From the NCBI RefSeq assembly GCF_033547095.1, contig NZ_CP137852.1:2721501-2785500 (forward strand): DNA of 64,000 bases, in the 5' to 3' direction. This document shows, in pieces, positions 44,231 through 51,821 of this stretch; the first letter of the stretch is position 1; each line of letters opens with the position of its first letter. The notes under the pieces are model-generated. The model did not search any database, was not told the DNA's origin, and saw only the letters and a list, made by a program, of their open reading frames with translations. A program made the position numbers and the translations under genes. This stretch comes from Sediminicoccus rosea. GTDB taxonomy: Bacteria > Pseudomonadota > Alphaproteobacteria > Acetobacterales > Acetobacteraceae.

Positions 44231-44839
44231 ATGCCAAAGGCGAAGGCCCCGGACGGGGAAGCGGAGGCAGCGTCCTCCGTATCAGCACAGAAACGGCGGG
44301 CTGCGGCGCTGCTGACTGAGCCCACCCCCAATGCGGCCCATCGTGGCGCGTCGGATATCGTCACGGTGGAGGGCCTGGCCGATCTGGCGCGGCGGCACTT
44401 GTCCGAGGATGAGCGGCGCGAGCTAGCGAAGTCATTGGTGGCTGATATGCCGAAGCGTCGGCAAGGCAAGCCGGCCGGGGCTGTCACATTCAATCGGGAT
44501 CCACTGGTGTGGGCCTTTCTGCACCGGCAAGCGGCTGCGGTCGCAACCCTCGGAAGCCGCCTCCCTGTCGAGACTGCCGCGCGCGAAGTCGCCGAGAATT
44601 GGGCCGCATGGTTCGCTGAGAACGGCGGCGAGCTTCCCGGCTACGGAAAGCGGCGGGACGTGTTTGGCGGGATGGACTGGGACGACCCGGAAGGCCGGCG
44701 CGCTTTGTTTCAGGCCATCCGCCGCGGCTACCAGAAGAAGCGGGCCTTCCATGACTATGTGATTGCCGAGTTTGCGGCTGCCCTCGGCGCTGAGGCGTGG
44801 CCATGGCCGCGCCCTCCTGTGACAAATAGGACCGAATAA
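44231..44839 (+). CDS. Unknown element protein, 202 residues
   Basis: A 202-residue protein that I do not recognise. It begins with a basic/alanine-rich segment, then a charged helical part (DLARRHLSEDERRELAKSLVADMPKRRQG), and a C-terminal domain rich in tryptophans (ENWAAWFAENGG, GMDWDDPEGRR, EAWPWPRPP). There is no signal peptide. A possible terminator follows directly. It could be a DNA-binding or regulatory protein, but nothing shows that clearly. Confidence 0.55.
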   Translation: MPKAKAPDGEAEAASSVSAQKRRAAALLTEPTPNAAHRGASDIVTVEGLADLARRHLSEDERRELAKSLVADMPKRRQGKPAGAVTFNRDPLVWAFLHRQAAAVATLGSRLPVETAAREVAENWAAWFAENGGELPGYGKRRDVFGGMDWDDPEGRRALFQAIRRGYQKKRAFHDYVIAEFAAALGAEAWPWPRPPVTNRTE

Positions 44840-44845
44840 GCCGCA

Positions 44846-44867
44846 CGCCCAATCTGCGGGCGCTTTT
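44846..44867 (+). terminator. Short hairpin with T run after gene at 44839
   Basis: CGCCC (44846-44850) and GGGCG (44858-44862) form a 5-bp stem with a 7-base loop, followed by CTTTTG. It separates the 43785/44231 pair from the next group of element genes. Confidence 0.45.
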
Positions 44868-44918
44868 GCCATTCCTTTCCTCGTCGTTGCCCCCTGGCAG
44901 CGTCTGGAAAGGAAGAGC

Positions 44919-45245
44919 ATGCATCCCCAATCCGACACCCCTTCCCGCCCGCGAGGTCGCCCGCCCGTGCGGGTTTCCATCGTGGCCGCCGAGCCCGCTG
45001 CTGACAAAGCTGATGCCGTGGAGCACCGCCCCCGGACGGTGGGCCTTCCGGTTCAGCGGAGCGTCACGGGCATCAGCGAGAACACCCTTCGCCGCATCCA
45101 CGCCGATGAGATCGCCGCCGGCCGGCCTGGCTTCCTCATCAAGGCCGGCCGCGCCACGCTGTTGAGCGTGGACGCCTGGGGCCGCTGGGTTGAGCGCCAG
45201 CCGCCCGCGCACATGCTGTCCGATCGCAAGGCGACCGCGGCATGA
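44919..45245 (+). CDS. Small DNA-binding-like element protein
   Basis: A 108-residue protein with a basic, proline-rich N-terminus (SRPRGRPPVR, an AT-hook-like patch). Its C-terminal segment SENTLRRIHADEIAAGRPGFLIKAGRATLLSVDAWGRWVE looks like the winged-helix fold seen in AlpA/excisionase-like proteins. This is a structural guess; no exact family was found. The ribosome site AAAGGAAGAG is good. The stop overlaps the next gene by 4 bases. Confidence 0.5.
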   Translation: MHPQSDTPSRPRGRPPVRVSIVAAEPAADKADAVEHRPRTVGLPVQRSVTGISENTLRRIHADEIAAGRPGFLIKAGRATLLSVDAWGRWVERQPPAHMLSDRKATAA

Positions 45246-45802
45246 GCGGCGACATCGCAACGGCCGCGCTGCTCAAGGCCGATACCGTGACGAAGGAGGC
45301 GACCGTCAAGGTCTATTCCCCGGACGTGCAAGCGTCGCCCCTCGCGCTGCGCGCGGCGGTGGCCGAGCAAGGGGAAGCCGCCCGCACGCAGGTCATGATC
45401 CAGGCTGCGGCCCGGGCTTCCACCCCGAACCCGATGGACGCGCCTCTCACTGAGGCCACGGTGGGCGGCTGGGCTGACGTGAGCGAGAAGGAGACGCGCG
45501 CGGCGCTGGTGCAGGCCAGCCAAGCCTACCGCATCCCCGCCCAACTCCTCCGCGCGGCCTGGGATGACGCCAGCCGCATGAAGCAGATCGAGGCCCGCGG
45601 CGGCGACGCACAGGCCGAGGGGCTGCGCGTCGTCCATGGCGCGCTGGGCAAGGATGCGCCTGCCGCGCTGGCTGCCGCGAAGGCCCTGGTCAGCCGTGAC
45701 CCCAAGCTTCGCAATTTCCTGGCCGAGACCGGCCTGGGCAACTCGGCCTGGATGGTCCGCCACCTGGCGACCGAGGCCCGCAAGCGGGGGATCGCCCGAT
45801 GA
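45242..45802 (+). CDS. Unknown element protein, 186 residues
   Basis: A 186-residue, largely helical and alanine-rich protein. The C-terminal part (NFLAETGLGNSAWMVRHLATEARKRG) resembles phage structural or scaffold-like helical proteins, but I cannot assign it. It is coupled to both neighbours by 4-base overlaps (45242-45245 and 45799-45802), so it belongs to the same operon as the virion-like protein at 46509. Confidence 0.6.
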   Translation: MSGDIATAALLKADTVTKEATVKVYSPDVQASPLALRAAVAEQGEAARTQVMIQAAARASTPNPMDAPLTEATVGGWADVSEKETRAALVQASQAYRIPAQLLRAAWDDASRMKQIEARGGDAQAEGLRVVHGALGKDAPAALAAAKALVSRDPKLRNFLAETGLGNSAWMVRHLATEARKRGIAR

Positions 45803-46518
45803 GCGCCACCAATCAGCAGGAAGACACCATGGAACCCGCGACCCTGAACGAGCCGCGCTCGCTGCTTGATGTTCCCCCCGCTATGCCCCGCCCTGCGGCG
45901 AAGATCCTGACCGAGGCCGCGCCGGTCGTGAGCCTGGCGCAGCAGATCGGCGGCCGGATTGATGCGCTGGCGGCGAAAGAGGCGGCGAAGATCGCGGAAT
46001 GGCAGGAAGCCAACCTCGACGGCGCGGACCATGAGACGCTGGCCCGCCTCGACGCTGACCGGAAGGCCATCCGCGCAGAGATCGAGGGGCTTGAGGGCGC
46101 TCGCGATGCGCTTCATCGCCGCGAGGCTGCCGAAACGGCCCGCGCGGAGCGTGCCGCGCTAGAGGCGAAGGGGGCGGAAGCGGCGGCTGCGTTCGACGCC
46201 TTCGCTGCTGAGGGCGCCACGGAGCTGGGGGGCGTGGTCTCGGCGGTCCAGGCCCTGACGGGCGTCCTCTCCCGCCTGGAGGCCCTGCCGCTGGCCGGCC
46301 AACTTCCGATGGAAACCCGCATCAACCTGCGGGATCGGATCACGGCGACGCTGGGCTTTGCGTTCCGCGGGCTGCTGGCCATCCCGTCCCCAACGGTGAT
46401 GCCGGATTGCCCATTCACCCGGTTCGCTGCCGATGCCCGCGCCGATCTGGCCCGCGTCGGCCTGCCGATGCCCGCCCCCACCATCGCCGCCGGCGAGGGC
46501 AAGCAGCCATGTGCGTGA
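45799..46518 (+). CDS. Coiled-coil element protein
   Basis: A 239-residue protein with a long charged coiled-coil section (about 60-125: EAAKIAEWQEANLD, DRKAIRAEIEGLEGARDALHRREAAETARAERAAL). The C-terminal part is hydrophobic and proline-rich. No family is recognised. It overlaps the previous gene by 4 and the next gene by 10 bases, which suggests a structural role together with the internal virion-like protein. Confidence 0.6.
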   Translation: MSATNQQEDTMEPATLNEPRSLLDVPPAMPRPAAKILTEAAPVVSLAQQIGGRIDALAAKEAAKIAEWQEANLDGADHETLARLDADRKAIRAEIEGLEGARDALHRREAAETARAERAALEAKGAEAAAAFDAFAAEGATELGGVVSAVQALTGVLSRLEALPLAGQLPMETRINLRDRITATLGFAFRGLLAIPSPTVMPDCPFTRFAADARADLARVGLPMPAPTIAAGEGKQPCA

Positions 46519-47477
46519 CTGCGGCAACCGCCCTCACCGCCGTCTCCGCTGGCGCCTCTGTCGGCGGTTCGGTGTTCTCCGCACAGGGACAGATGAGGGC
46601 GGCAAGCGACGCCGCGGCCAACTCCTTCGCCGCGGCCCTGACCAACGCGCAGATGCAGATCGAGGCGGCGCGGGCCAACGCTGCGGCAGCCGAGGAAGCC
46701 GCGCGGGCCAATGCCGAGGGCAGCATTGCCATTGCGGGGCTCAATGCCGAGGCCGAGCGGACGGCCGCGCTGCTGAACGTGAACGCCATCAACGAGACCG
46801 CGGCGGCAACCATGCGGATTGCCGAGAGTAACGCGCTTCGCTTCGACACGGCAGCGGCTGCCACGGCGGCGGCCGGCGAGGCCGAGGAGGCCCGGCGCCG
46901 GCTGCGGTCGCAGTTCATCCTGGCGGACCAGCGGGCGCGCTACGGCGCGTCGGGCGTGACCATGGAAGGCTCGCCGCTAGAGGTGCTGGCGTTCAGCGCC
47001 GGACAAGAAGAGCTTGAGGCCCTGACCATCCGGCACAACACCGGCATGCGGGTGAACGACCTCACCATGCAGGGCGCGGCGACGCGGCTGGAAGGCTCGC
47101 TGGAGGTGCAGCAGTTCGGCACGCGGGCGCGGAACCTGCTGGCGGACGCGGTGCTGCGCGGCGAGACCGGCACCCGAGCGGCGCGCATTGCGGGCCTGAC
47201 CGAGATCGACAACGCCCGGACCGGCGGGCGGGCTCGAATGGCGGACGCCTATGCGAGCGTCCAAGGCATGCTGGCCAATGCCAGCGCCGGGGCGGCGGGC
47301 ACACTCGCCGCTGGCCGCGCGTCTGCTACCAGCACGCTCATCTCTGGCCTGACCCAGGCGGCGCAGACGGCCGGCAGCTACGCGCTTGCCGAGATGCCGC
47401 GGGGCACGCGCGGCAGCGCACGGAAGTCGTTCCACTTCGCCAATTCGCGCGGGGCTTCAAGCGGGATGGATGTCTGA
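46509..47477 (+). CDS. Internal virion protein (T7 gp14-like)
   Basis: A 322-residue protein that begins MCVTAATALTAVSAGASVGGS and continues with long alanine-rich helices. The motif RYGASGVTMEGSPLEVLAFSAGQEELEALTIRHN matches the pattern in podovirus internal virion proteins (gp14-like), which form the ejection channel after DNA entry. The evidence is pattern recognition, without alignment. The start overlaps the previous gene by 10 bases. No portal, capsid or tail gene is present in the element. Confidence 0.65.
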   Translation: MCVTAATALTAVSAGASVGGSVFSAQGQMRAASDAAANSFAAALTNAQMQIEAARANAAAAEEAARANAEGSIAIAGLNAEAERTAALLNVNAINETAAATMRIAESNALRFDTAAAATAAAGEAEEARRRLRSQFILADQRARYGASGVTMEGSPLEVLAFSAGQEELEALTIRHNTGMRVNDLTMQGAATRLEGSLEVQQFGTRARNLLADAVLRGETGTRAARIAGLTEIDNARTGGRARMADAYASVQGMLANASAGAAGTLAAGRASATSTLISGLTQAAQTAGSYALAEMPRGTRGSARKSFHFANSRGASSGMDV

Positions 47478-47920
47478 TGATGCGGACGAGGCATCCGCCC
47501 AACTCGCGCCCGCGTGGCAGGGAAAACCTTGCCCCGGTGGCGGCGGTGGCTGGAAACCCACTGTCCAGCCCCCCAATCCCGCCGGCCGGATGGCGAAACG
47601 CCCCCGTGCAGGAGCCGATGGAGGGCGCGGTCTTCACGCGCATCTTCGCCGCCCATGGTCGAGGCGAAGGGCCGGCGCTGCAAGCCATCGTCTGGCGCGA
47701 CACCTTCGCCCATCCCTTCTACGTCACGGTCTCGGCCCCTGGCCTGCTGGTCCGCCCGGTGCGGGCCCGCCTGGGCTTTCGGAGCGCGGGTCAGCCGGTG
47801 GCGCGGCGCGACCTGGCGCTGGCCGGCGTCGTCCTGCGACGCGGCGAGGAGGTGGGCGCGAGCTTCCCCACCTTCGATGCGGTCAAGGGCTTCCTGCGCG
47901 ACCTGTGGGCGATCGCATGA
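47477..47920 (+). CDS. Unknown element protein, 147 residues
   Basis: A 147-residue protein with a basic, proline-rich start and a folded part rich in beta strands (FAHPFYVTVSAPGLLVRPVRARLGFRSAG). It is not recognised. The start codon overlaps the preceding stop by one base and its stop overlaps the next gene, typical of phage-type tight packing. It may be another virion-associated protein. Confidence 0.5.
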   Translation: MMRTRHPPNSRPRGRENLAPVAAVAGNPLSSPPIPPAGWRNAPVQEPMEGAVFTRIFAAHGRGEGPALQAIVWRDTFAHPFYVTVSAPGLLVRPVRARLGFRSAGQPVARRDLALAGVVLRRGEEVGASFPTFDAVKGFLRDLWAIA

Positions 47921-48210
47921 TGTTCCCCACGCCAAACGCCCCCAAGGCCGCGCCCAAGCATGCCAGCCGACCGGGCGCATGCGCCGCCATCTGGCGCGAG
48001 CAATCCAACGCCACACGCCGCGAAGCGCGCTGGCTCCTCATCCATGCGGGCGACCGGCTGACCCTGGACGAGCGGGCCATGCTGGTGGCGGTGCTGGGCA
48101 TCCGCGGCAAGATCACCGCGTCGGGCATGGGCCGAGTGCTGGCGCTCTACCGCCGCGTCACGGCTGCCGATGGGGGCGGTAACGGACAGGACACCCATGC
48201 GCGGCCGTAG
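47917..48210 (+). CDS. Unknown element protein, 97 residues
   Basis: A 97-residue basic helical protein (AIWREQSNATRREARWLLIHAGDRL). The start overlaps the previous stop by 4 bases (ATGA). A segment TLDERAMLVAVLGIRGKITASGMGRVLALYRRV could form helices around a DNA-binding turn, but this is not established. No family was recognised. Confidence 0.5.
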   Translation: MMFPTPNAPKAAPKHASRPGACAAIWREQSNATRREARWLLIHAGDRLTLDERAMLVAVLGIRGKITASGMGRVLALYRRVTAADGGGNGQDTHARP

Positions 48211-48409
48211 GATCATCCTCCGCACCCGCTTGGCAGGACGGCATTCCACCCATGAAGCCGGGCAGGCTTTCCGCGCTGCGCTGCGGCATTTGCGGCCGAG
48301 TTGGGATGACGCCCGGACACTGAACCTATGGCCGCATGTGAGCCTCACACTCCATCGGTCTGTTACGCAGACACAATTCCAGCACCGGAGGGCATTCCGA
48401 AATGGCTGA
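48197..48409 (+). CDS. Possible small basic protein
   Basis: A 70-residue arginine- and histidine-rich frame starting at 48197 and overlapping its neighbours by 14 and 8 bases. There is only weak support: CAGGAC is near the start, and it fills the only sizeable gap of the element. It may be spurious. Confidence 0.25.
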   Translation: MRGRRIILRTRLAGRHSTHEAGQAFRAALRHLRPSWDDARTLNLWPHVSLTLHRSVTQTQFQHRRAFRNG

Positions 48410-48722
48410 GAAACTCGACGCGGCGGCGCTGCGCGGGAAGGTGATCCGGCTGCACATCCTGCCGAAGCCCGAGCCCTACCGGCATATGGTCTGCATCGGT
48501 GACGATGTGGCGATGGCCCGGCCCGAGGGTGTGGTGGCAGGCCGCGGCAAGACCCATGCGTTACTGACGCACGATGAAGGCCGGGACTGGCCCAATGCCA
48601 TGGGCGAGGTCATCGCCCTGGATGCGCTGGAGCACGAAGGCGTGGTGATCCTCGCCTTCGAGACCATGCGGGACGCGCGGGCGGCGCTGCGGCGCGCCAC
48701 GGGCGAAGGGCGGGCCCGCTGA
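48402..48722 (+). CDS. Unknown element protein, 106 residues
   Basis: A 106-residue protein with no known family. It has a compact alpha/beta look (KVIRLHILPKPEPYRHMVCIGDDVAMARPEG). A good ribosome site (GGAGGG, 8 bases ahead) precedes the ATG, and the stop overlaps the helicase start by one base, which suggests that it works with the helicase. Confidence 0.6.
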   Translation: MAEKLDAAALRGKVIRLHILPKPEPYRHMVCIGDDVAMARPEGVVAGRGKTHALLTHDEGRDWPNAMGEVIALDALEHEGVVILAFETMRDARAALRRATGEGRAR

Positions 48723-50137
48723 TGGATGGCGTGCGAGAGGCTTGGTTGCGCGCCAAGGAGCAACTGCAGCCGAGCGGCCTAGACCTGGCGCTGGATGAGG
48801 CCAAGGCGCGCGTGCAGCGCGGGACCGTCTCATTCTCGGATGACGATATCGCCTGGTCCTTCACCGATCGGCACCACGCGCACCTGCTCTACGTCCCCGA
48901 ATGGGGCCACTGGCTGCGATGGGACGGGGCGCGCTGGGCCAAGGACAAGACACTCGCCGTCTATGACATGGTGCGCCGGGTGTGCCGGGAGCATGCCCAT
49001 GCGGCGCAGTTCGAGGGCAAGGCCGGCAACGAGAAGGGCCTGGCCATCGCCAGCGCGCAAAAGGTCGCCGCGGTGGAGCGCATGGCACGATCCGACCCGC
49101 GCCACGTCCGGGAGGCCGAGCTGTTTGACGCGGACCCCTGGGCGCTGAACACCCCCGGTGGCGTTGTGGATCTTCGGACGGGCGAGCTACGGCCGCACCG
49201 GCAATCCGACCACTTCACCAAGGTGACGGGCTCCACGCCCGCCGGCACCTGCCCCCGGTGGCTGCGCTTCCTGGATGAGATCACGCAAGGGGATGCGACC
49301 GTTGTCGCCTACCTGCAGCGGTGGGCCGGCTACATCTTGACCGGCACCACGCGGGAGCATGCGTTCCTCGTTCCCCACGGGCCGGGCGGCAATGGCAAGG
49401 GCGTGATGGTCAACACCCTGGCCGGCGTCATGGGGGATTATGCCACGACCGCGCCCATGGAGACCTTCATGGCCAGTCAGCACGATCGCCACCCGACCGA
49501 CCTAGCCGGGCTGCGTGGCGCGCGCCTGGTTGTGGCGCAAGAGACCGAGGCGGGCCGGGTGCTGGCCGAGGCGCGGGTCAAGGCGCTGACCGGTGGCGAC
49601 AAGATCGCGGCGCGCTTCATGCGTGGCGACTTCTTTGAGTTCACGCCCGTCTTCAAGCTGGTGATGGTCGGCAATCACCGGCCTGTCATCCGCAACCCGG
49701 ACGACGCCATGCGGCGGCGCCTCCACCTGCTGCCCCTCACCTTCAAGCCAACCCACCCGGACCACACGCTGCCCGAACGCCTCAAGGAGGAGATGCCGGG
49801 CATCCTCGCCTGGGCTGTCCAGGGGTGCCTCGCCTGGCAGCGCGAGGGCCTGGGCATGCCCGAGATCGTCCGGGACACCACGGCGGACTACTTCGCGGAG
49901 CAAGACCTTCTCGGCCAATGGCTGGCCGAGCGGTGCAAGATCGAGCCTGCCACCCTGACGGCATCGGCGGCGCTGTTCCGCGACTGGTCCGCCTGGACGA
50001 AGGACCGGGGCGAGAACCCAGGGACCAACAAGGCATTTTCGGCGGCGATGGAGCAACACCACGCCAAGCGGCGGACCAGGGAGGGCGCCATGTTCGTGGG
50101 CGTGCGCCTCCTCCCTTCCGATCGAGGGGTGGTCTGA
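48722..50137 (+). CDS. D5/P4-type phage helicase (primase C-terminal half)
   Basis: A 471-residue protein with the D5_N-like and P4 helicase domains. The region DPWALNTPGGVVDLRTGELRPH is the D5 N-terminal signature. Walker A is GPGGNGKG at 220-227, the Walker B-like segment is ARLVVAQETE near 260-270, and VGNHRP carries the sensor residue. The primase domain seen in longer P4-alpha-like proteins is absent; the first 130 residues are short and not primase-like. It would unwind DNA at the element's replication origin. Directly downstream is a large inverted repeat. Confidence 0.88.
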   Translation: MDGVREAWLRAKEQLQPSGLDLALDEAKARVQRGTVSFSDDDIAWSFTDRHHAHLLYVPEWGHWLRWDGARWAKDKTLAVYDMVRRVCREHAHAAQFEGKAGNEKGLAIASAQKVAAVERMARSDPRHVREAELFDADPWALNTPGGVVDLRTGELRPHRQSDHFTKVTGSTPAGTCPRWLRFLDEITQGDATVVAYLQRWAGYILTGTTREHAFLVPHGPGGNGKGVMVNTLAGVMGDYATTAPMETFMASQHDRHPTDLAGLRGARLVVAQETEAGRVLAEARVKALTGGDKIAARFMRGDFFEFTPVFKLVMVGNHRPVIRNPDDAMRRRLHLLPLTFKPTHPDHTLPERLKEEMPGILAWAVQGCLAWQREGLGMPEIVRDTTADYFAEQDLLGQWLAERCKIEPATLTASAALFRDWSAWTKDRGENPGTNKAFSAAMEQHHAKRRTREGAMFVGVRLLPSDRGVV

Positions 50138-50148
50138 TGAGGGGCGCT

Positions 50149-50244
50149 GTGACGGGTGTGACGGGTTCCCCCTTATCGACGTTCCGCGCGTGCGCGTGTG
50201 CGCGCCCGATACGCTTGAAATGGGAGACCCGTCACACCCGTCAC
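50149..50244. repeat. Iteron-like inverted repeat, candidate replication origin
   Basis: Two copies of GTGACGGGT in tandem at 50149-50166 and the exact complement, ACCCGTCAC twice, at 50227-50244. The 18-base arms are a perfect inverted repeat separated by 60 bases rich in alternating CG/TG. The unit repeats make iterons in both orientations, placed 11 bases after the helicase stop. This is the layout known for satellite and plasmid origins. A terminator or operator is an alternative. Confidence 0.6.
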
Positions 50245-50263
50245 ACGCGGAGAGGAGCTGACC

Positions 50264-50728
50264 ATGGATGATGTTCTGGACGGGGCGACCTGCCCCGAAA
50301 ATCCGGCCGAGTATCGGGACCAGCGCGGGCGGTTTCAGCCTGGCAATCCGGGCCGTCCGCCGGGCAGCAAGCACCCGGCATTGAAGCTGCTCGACCAGAT
50401 CGGCGAGGACAACGCGGAAGCGATCATGCAGACCCTCTGCGAGAAGGCGAAGGGCGGCGATGTGCGGGCGGCGGAAGTGCTGCTGACGCGCCTATGGCCC
50501 GCCCGGAAGGGCCGCCCCGTCACCTTCGACCTGGGCAAGCTGGAGACGGCGAAGGACGCGGCCGATGCGGCGGCGGCGGTGCTGCGCGAGGTCGCGGTGG
50601 GCAAGCTCTCGCCCGAGGAGGGCGCGGCTATCGCCGGGCTGCTCGCCGCGCATCGTGACGCCACGCAGATGGCCGAGATGGAAGCCCGGCTGGAGCGGCT
50701 GGAAGCCATCCGGGGGGCGGGCCGATGA
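50264..50728 (+). CDS. DUF5681 domain protein, terminase-neighbour type
   Basis: A 154-residue protein with the DUF5681 hallmark RFQPGNPGRPPGSK near residues 25-38, which precedes terminase and integrase-linked genes in many phages. The rest is helical and acidic, ending in a coiled coil (MAEMEARLERLEAIRG). Some phage genes of this kind act as a small terminase; here that is inference. Its stop overlaps the next gene by 4 bases. Confidence 0.7.
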   Translation: MDDVLDGATCPENPAEYRDQRGRFQPGNPGRPPGSKHPALKLLDQIGEDNAEAIMQTLCEKAKGGDVRAAEVLLTRLWPARKGRPVTFDLGKLETAKDAADAAAAVLREVAVGKLSPEEGAAIAGLLAAHRDATQMAEMEARLERLEAIRGAGR

Positions 50729-50976
50729 AGGGCCTCGACGGCATGCTGCGCCGGCTCGATCGGCTGGAGGCAGCAACCCCGGAAGTGCTGGCCCCTCGCC
50801 CGTCCTGGGTGCCTGACGCGCCCGTGGCAGCATGGCCGGCGAGCGTGTGGCGGGACCTGGCGCGATGGGTGGCCGAGCTGCGCGCCAATGGCGTGAAGCG
50901 GCCCCTCGCCTGGATGCGGACGGCCGAGCTGGTGGCCGCGCGGGATCACCTGGCAGCGATGGAGGGCGGCACATGA
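50725..50976 (+). CDS. Micro-protein of the MKGLD pair, copy 1
   Basis: An 83-residue protein beginning MKGLDGMLRRLDRLEAATPE and ending in a helix. The N-terminal block is repeated in the next gene (MKGLDAMLKRLEKLEEAA), so the two probably arose by duplication. The first 17 residues are a leucine-rich coiled-coil. No function is known. It overlaps its neighbours by 4 bases on both sides. Confidence 0.6.
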   Translation: MKGLDGMLRRLDRLEAATPEVLAPRPSWVPDAPVAAWPASVWRDLARWVAELRANGVKRPLAWMRTAELVAARDHLAAMEGGT

Positions 50977-51161
50977 AGGGCCTCGATGCGATGTTGAAGC
51001 GGCTGGAGAAGCTGGAGGAGGCCGCGGCGGGCGGGCTGCATCTGCTGTGGCAGGAGCCGGGCGTCTCGGCCGAGGCACAAGCGGCGGCCTATCGCCGGGC
51101 GAATGGCTTGCCTGAGACGGCCGAGGTGTTCGTCCTGTGCTATGCGGATGGGACGTGCTGA
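50973..51161 (+). CDS. Micro-protein of the MKGLD pair, copy 2
   Basis: A 62-residue protein starting MKGLDAMLKRLEKLEEAA. After this shared N-terminal helix the sequence is different (LLWQEPGVSAEAQAAAYRRA) and ends VFVLCYADGTC. The start overlaps the copy-1 stop by 4 bases. No family was recognised. Confidence 0.6.
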   Translation: MKGLDAMLKRLEKLEEAAAGGLHLLWQEPGVSAEAQAAAYRRANGLPETAEVFVLCYADGTC

Positions 51162-51212
51162 GGGCGGGGGCGATCTGCTAGCCTTGTCTCCTCACACCTG
51201 CGAGGGGCGCTA

Positions 51213-51443
51213 ATGGAAGACGACTTCAGGCACACGGTTGCGGGCGAGGTCGTCGCCTTGAAGGTCATCGTTCTACACCTGCTGGGGCGCTCGCCTGAAT
51301 TGCTGCCGGAACTGGCTGACGTTTTGGCTCGCCCCTTCCTTTCGCCAGACGATCCTTTGAGCCCACGAGTTGAAGCGGCGTGCGATGAGTGGCGGCGTCG
51401 GATCTTGGATGGTCGGATACCTTTGCGCGGCGAAGGTGATTGA
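51213..51443 (+). CDS. Small element protein, 76 residues
   Basis: A 76-residue acidic, helical protein (EVVALKVIVLHLLGRSPELLPELADVLARPFL). Unknown. A ribosome-like GAGGGG lies 7 bases before the ATG. It is the last gene before the right attachment region. Confidence 0.55.
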   Translation: MEDDFRHTVAGEVVALKVIVLHLLGRSPELLPELADVLARPFLSPDDPLSPRVEAACDEWRRRILDGRIPLRGEGD

Positions 51444-51512
51444 GGCGCGACCATCCGCCCGGCCCTATGGGTTTGGCGGACCTTTTCAGCCGGCAAGCGG
51501 ATTATTTTTTCT

Positions 51513-51528
51513 GGGGTCAAACGATGGG
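51513..51528 (+). repeat. Arm-type direct repeat, right
   Basis: GGGGTCAAACGATGGG matches the left repeat at 42387-42402 in 15 of 16 positions. It lies about 60 bases inside attR. Close by, GTTTTGACC (51528-51536) is a partial inverse. It is a plausible integrase arm site. Confidence 0.45.
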
Positions 51529-51590
51529 TTTTGACCGACAAAAATCCATCTTACGACAGTAATTCAAATGCTTATGGCAGACATTGGGAG

Positions 51591-51607
51591 CCCACCCTGT
51601 CCGCCAG
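51591..51607 (+). repeat. attR, 17-bp direct repeat of tRNA-Ser 3' end
   Basis: CCCACCCTGTCCGCCAG, identical to 42245-42261. It marks the right boundary of the element. Confidence 0.9.
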
Positions 51608-51727
51608 TTCCGATGCGAGCCGCACTCTCCGCCTGACCGACCGCCGCGCTGAGTGGCAGATTTCCTGGGGTTTTCGGGGCGGACCTGTTGACTAGCAGGA
51701 CGCGGAGACGGCGGAAAATCGCTCTCC

Positions 51728-51752
51728 GGAGGTCAATTCTCTCCGGACCTCC
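51728..51752. terminator. Hairpin right of attR
   Basis: GGAGGTC (51728-51734) and GACCTCC (51746-51752) pair around an 11-base loop. There is no T tract. It might end minus-strand transcription from the defence operon. Confidence 0.3.
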
Positions 51753-51821
51753 TGACTTGGCCGATTTAGTACGGAACTCAAAAACCTAGGTAAATGGCCC
51801 GTTTCAGCGCGCTCGGCGCTT

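Larger units (their letters stand above)
42245..51607 (+). mobile_element. Integrated satellite-like element at tRNA-Ser (9.36 kb)
   Basis: The element lies between two exact 17-bp repeats. It carries an integrase next to attL, about fifteen plus-strand genes with tight spacing, a D5-type helicase, a virion-internal-protein-like gene, a DUF5681 gene, and an iteron-type inverted repeat. There is no capsid, portal, tail tube or large terminase. This set fits a phage satellite better than a complete prophage; a decayed prophage is the alternative. Confidence 0.85.

Noticed and set aside
50137-50271. Short open frame across the iteron repeat
   Set aside because: It reads through both arms of the inverted repeat, has no family match, and the DNA repeat explains the pattern better.
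42245-51607. Complete prophage
   Set aside because: No capsid, portal, tail or large terminase gene was found in the 9.36 kb between the two repeats.
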